Positions 62,551-64,000 of a stretch of 64,000 nt of DNA are shown in pieces (position 1 is the stretch's first letter; the number at the start of each line of letters is the position of its first letter). This DNA is from Methylobacillus flagellatus KT (GTDB taxonomy: Bacteria > Pseudomonadota > Gammaproteobacteria > Burkholderiales > Methylophilaceae): contig NC_007947.1 of NCBI RefSeq assembly GCF_000013705.1, positions 310,001 to 374,000 of the forward strand, written 5' to 3'. A program made the translations under genes and the position numbers. The notes beneath the pieces are model-generated. The model had not been told where the DNA came from and did not search any database. It was given only the letters and a program-made list of their open reading frames with translations.

Positions 62551-64000
62551 TTAGAAGCCCATGCCACCCATGCCGCCTGCGTCAGGCATGGCTGGCGCAG
62601 CTTCTTCCTTAGGCAGCTCTGCTACCAATGCATCGGTAGTCAGGATCAAGGAAGCTACAGACGCAGCGTTCTGCAGTGCGGACCGCGTTACCTTGGCTGG
62701 ATCCAGAACACCCAGCTCAACCAGGTCACCGTAGGTGCCATTGGAAGCGTTGTAACCGTAGTTGCCAGTACCTTCCAGTACTTTGTTGACCACAACGGAT
62801 GGCTCGTCACCAGCGTTGGCGACGATCTGGCGCAGAGGCTCTTCGATCGCGCGCAACACGATCTTGATGCCAGCGTCTTGATCTGGGTTGTCGCCCTTCA
62901 GCTCCTTGATGGAAGAACGGGCGCGCAACAGGGCAACGCCACCGCCAGGCACGATGCCTTCTTCAACGGCAGCACGTGTAGCATGTAAAGCATCCTCAAC
63001 GCGAGCCTTCTTTTCCTTCATTTCGGTTTCGGTGGCAGCGCCAACCTTGATCACGGCAACACCGCCGGCCAACTTGGCTACGCGTTCCTGCAGTTTTTCG
63101 CGATCATAGTCGCTGGTAGCGTCTTCGATCTGCTTCTTGATCTGGTCGATACGTACCTTGATGTTGTTTTCTGAGCCAGCACCATCGATGATGGTGGTGT
63201 TTTCCTTGCCGATTTCAACACGCTTGGCTTGGCCGAGGTTTTCCAGTGTCACCTTCTCCAGGCTCAGGCCGACTTCTTCGGCAATCACGGTACCACCAGT
63301 CAAGATGGCGATATCTTCCAGCATGGCCTTGCGCCGGTCACCGAAGCCAGGTGCCTTCACAGCCACGGCCTTCAGGATGCCGCGGATGTTGTTGACCACC
63401 AGGGTGGCCAGTGCTTCACCTTCCACATCTTCAGCGATGATCAGCAGGGGACGACCAGCCTTGGCAACTTGTTCCAGAGTAGGCAGCAGGTCGCGGATGT
63501 TGCTGATCTTCTTGTCGTACAACAACACGAATGGGTTTTCCAGCAGGGCGATCTGGCGCTCTGGGTTGTTGATGAAGTATGGAGACAGGTAACCACGGTC
63601 GAATTGCATGCCTTCCACGACATCCAGCTCGTTTTGCAGGCCGGAACCGTCTTCAACGGTAATCACACCTTCCTTGCCTACCTTGTCCATCGCATCGGCA
63701 ATGATCTGGCCGATATCGGCGTCGGAATTGGCGGAAATGGAGCCAACCTGGGCAATTTCCTTGCTGGTGGTGGTGGGCTTGGCGATGGCCTTGATCTCGT
63801 TCACGATTTCGGCAACTGCCTTGTCGATACCGCGCTTGAGGTCAGTCGGGTTGAAGCCTGCAGCAACATACTTGAAGCCTTCGCGGACGATGGCTTGTGC
63901 CAGAACGGTAGCAGTAGTGGTACCGTCGCCGGCATTGTCATTGGTCTTGGAAGCGACTTCTTTCACCAGCTGCGCACCCATATTTTCCAGCTTGTCGCTC
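62551..64000 (-). CDS. groEL: Chaperonin GroEL, 5' end outside the window
   Basis: About 483 codons are visible, from [20 protein letters not shown] (about residue 64 of the family) to the Gly/Met-rich tail [11 protein letters not shown]. Motifs are [20 protein letters not shown] (ATP-site aspartate), [40 protein letters not shown] and [20 protein letters not shown]. The length fits a full protein near 545 residues. groES presumably lies to the right. Codon use is typical of a highly expressed gene. Confidence 0.98.
   Translation of the reverse strand, partial: SDKLENMGAQLVKEVASKTNDNAGDGTTTATVLAQAIVREGFKYVAAGFNPTDLKRGIDKAVAEIVNEIKAIAKPTTTSKEIAQVGSISANSDADIGQIIADAMDKVGKEGVITVEDGSGLQNELDVVEGMQFDRGYLSPYFINNPERQIALLENPFVLLYDKKISNIRDLLPTLEQVAKAGRPLLIIAEDVEGEALATLVVNNIRGILKAVAVKAPGFGDRRKAMLEDIAILTGGTVIAEEVGLSLEKVTLENLGQAKRVEIGKENTTIIDGAGSENNIKVRIDQIKKQIEDATSDYDREKLQERVAKLAGGVAVIKVGAATETEMKEKKARVEDALHATRAAVEEGIVPGGGVALLRARSSIKELKGDNPDQDAGIKIVLRAIEEPLRQIVANAGDEPSVVVNKVLEGTGNYGYNASNGTYGDLVELGVLDPAKVTRSALQNAASVASLILTTDALVAELPKEEAAPAMPDAGGMGGMGF

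Overview
The window reads as chromosomal DNA of a methylotrophic betaproteobacterium, most likely family Methylophilaceae (Methylobacillus-like). This is inferred from gene content: a lanthanide-type XoxF methanol dehydrogenase, a YdeP-type formate dehydrogenase-like molybdoenzyme, the dusB-fis-purH-purD order, and betaproteobacterial polA, thrB and DUF2782 neighbours. No rRNA, tRNA, CRISPR array, insertion sequence or prophage was seen.

Positions 1-22100 hold a nitrate assimilation locus on the minus strand, bracketed by two paralogous small secreted proteins (255-536 and 24177-24485). I read it as three transcription units. The first is nirC, a phosphatase-kinase fusion, and nasR. The second is nrtA-nrtB-nrtD, a porin, a soluble PilJ-domain protein, cobA, narK and a second phosphatase-kinase fusion. 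The third is nirB, nirD and a nitrate reductase fused to a CysJ-like flavoprotein. Each unit begins with the same control region: upstream NtrC-like sites, a sigma-54 -24/-12 promoter, and a leader RNA holding an intrinsic terminator. The 5' arm of that terminator can instead form a small hairpin, GGAC-AANGGC-GUCC, whose six-base loop has the A1/G4 signature of ANTAR targets. The locus encodes the matching NIT-ANTAR antiterminator NasR, placed behind one of these leaders. Nitrogen limitation (NtrC/sigma-54) and nitrate or nitrite presence (NasR) would therefore both be required for full expression.

Positions 22300-35800 carry an ABC exporter, a CstA-type transporter with its YbdD partner, a MocR regulator, the formate dehydrogenase-like enzyme with a small winged-helix partner, lgt, ilvD, a hexose-6-phosphate mutarotase and a cytochrome c.

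Positions 35800-40700 hold xoxF and a divergent sigma-54 activator. xoxF has a clear -24/-12 promoter and inverted repeats GGAAY-N-RTTCC upstream. About 670 bases of repeat-rich noncoding DNA follow it.

Positions 40700-48000 are housekeeping: an amino acid permease, then dusB-fis-purH-purD-tsaC-hemF transcribed on the minus strand. Positions 48200-64000 contain a chemoreceptor, a DUF72 protein, a TetR/DJ-1 pair with a palindromic operator, a YkgJ protein, a CinA-like protein, a BFD-like ferredoxin, polA, a LOG-family protein, a DUF2782 protein, thrB, a membrane protein, uvrD, a candidate small RNA with C-rich loops, and most of groEL, which runs off the right edge.
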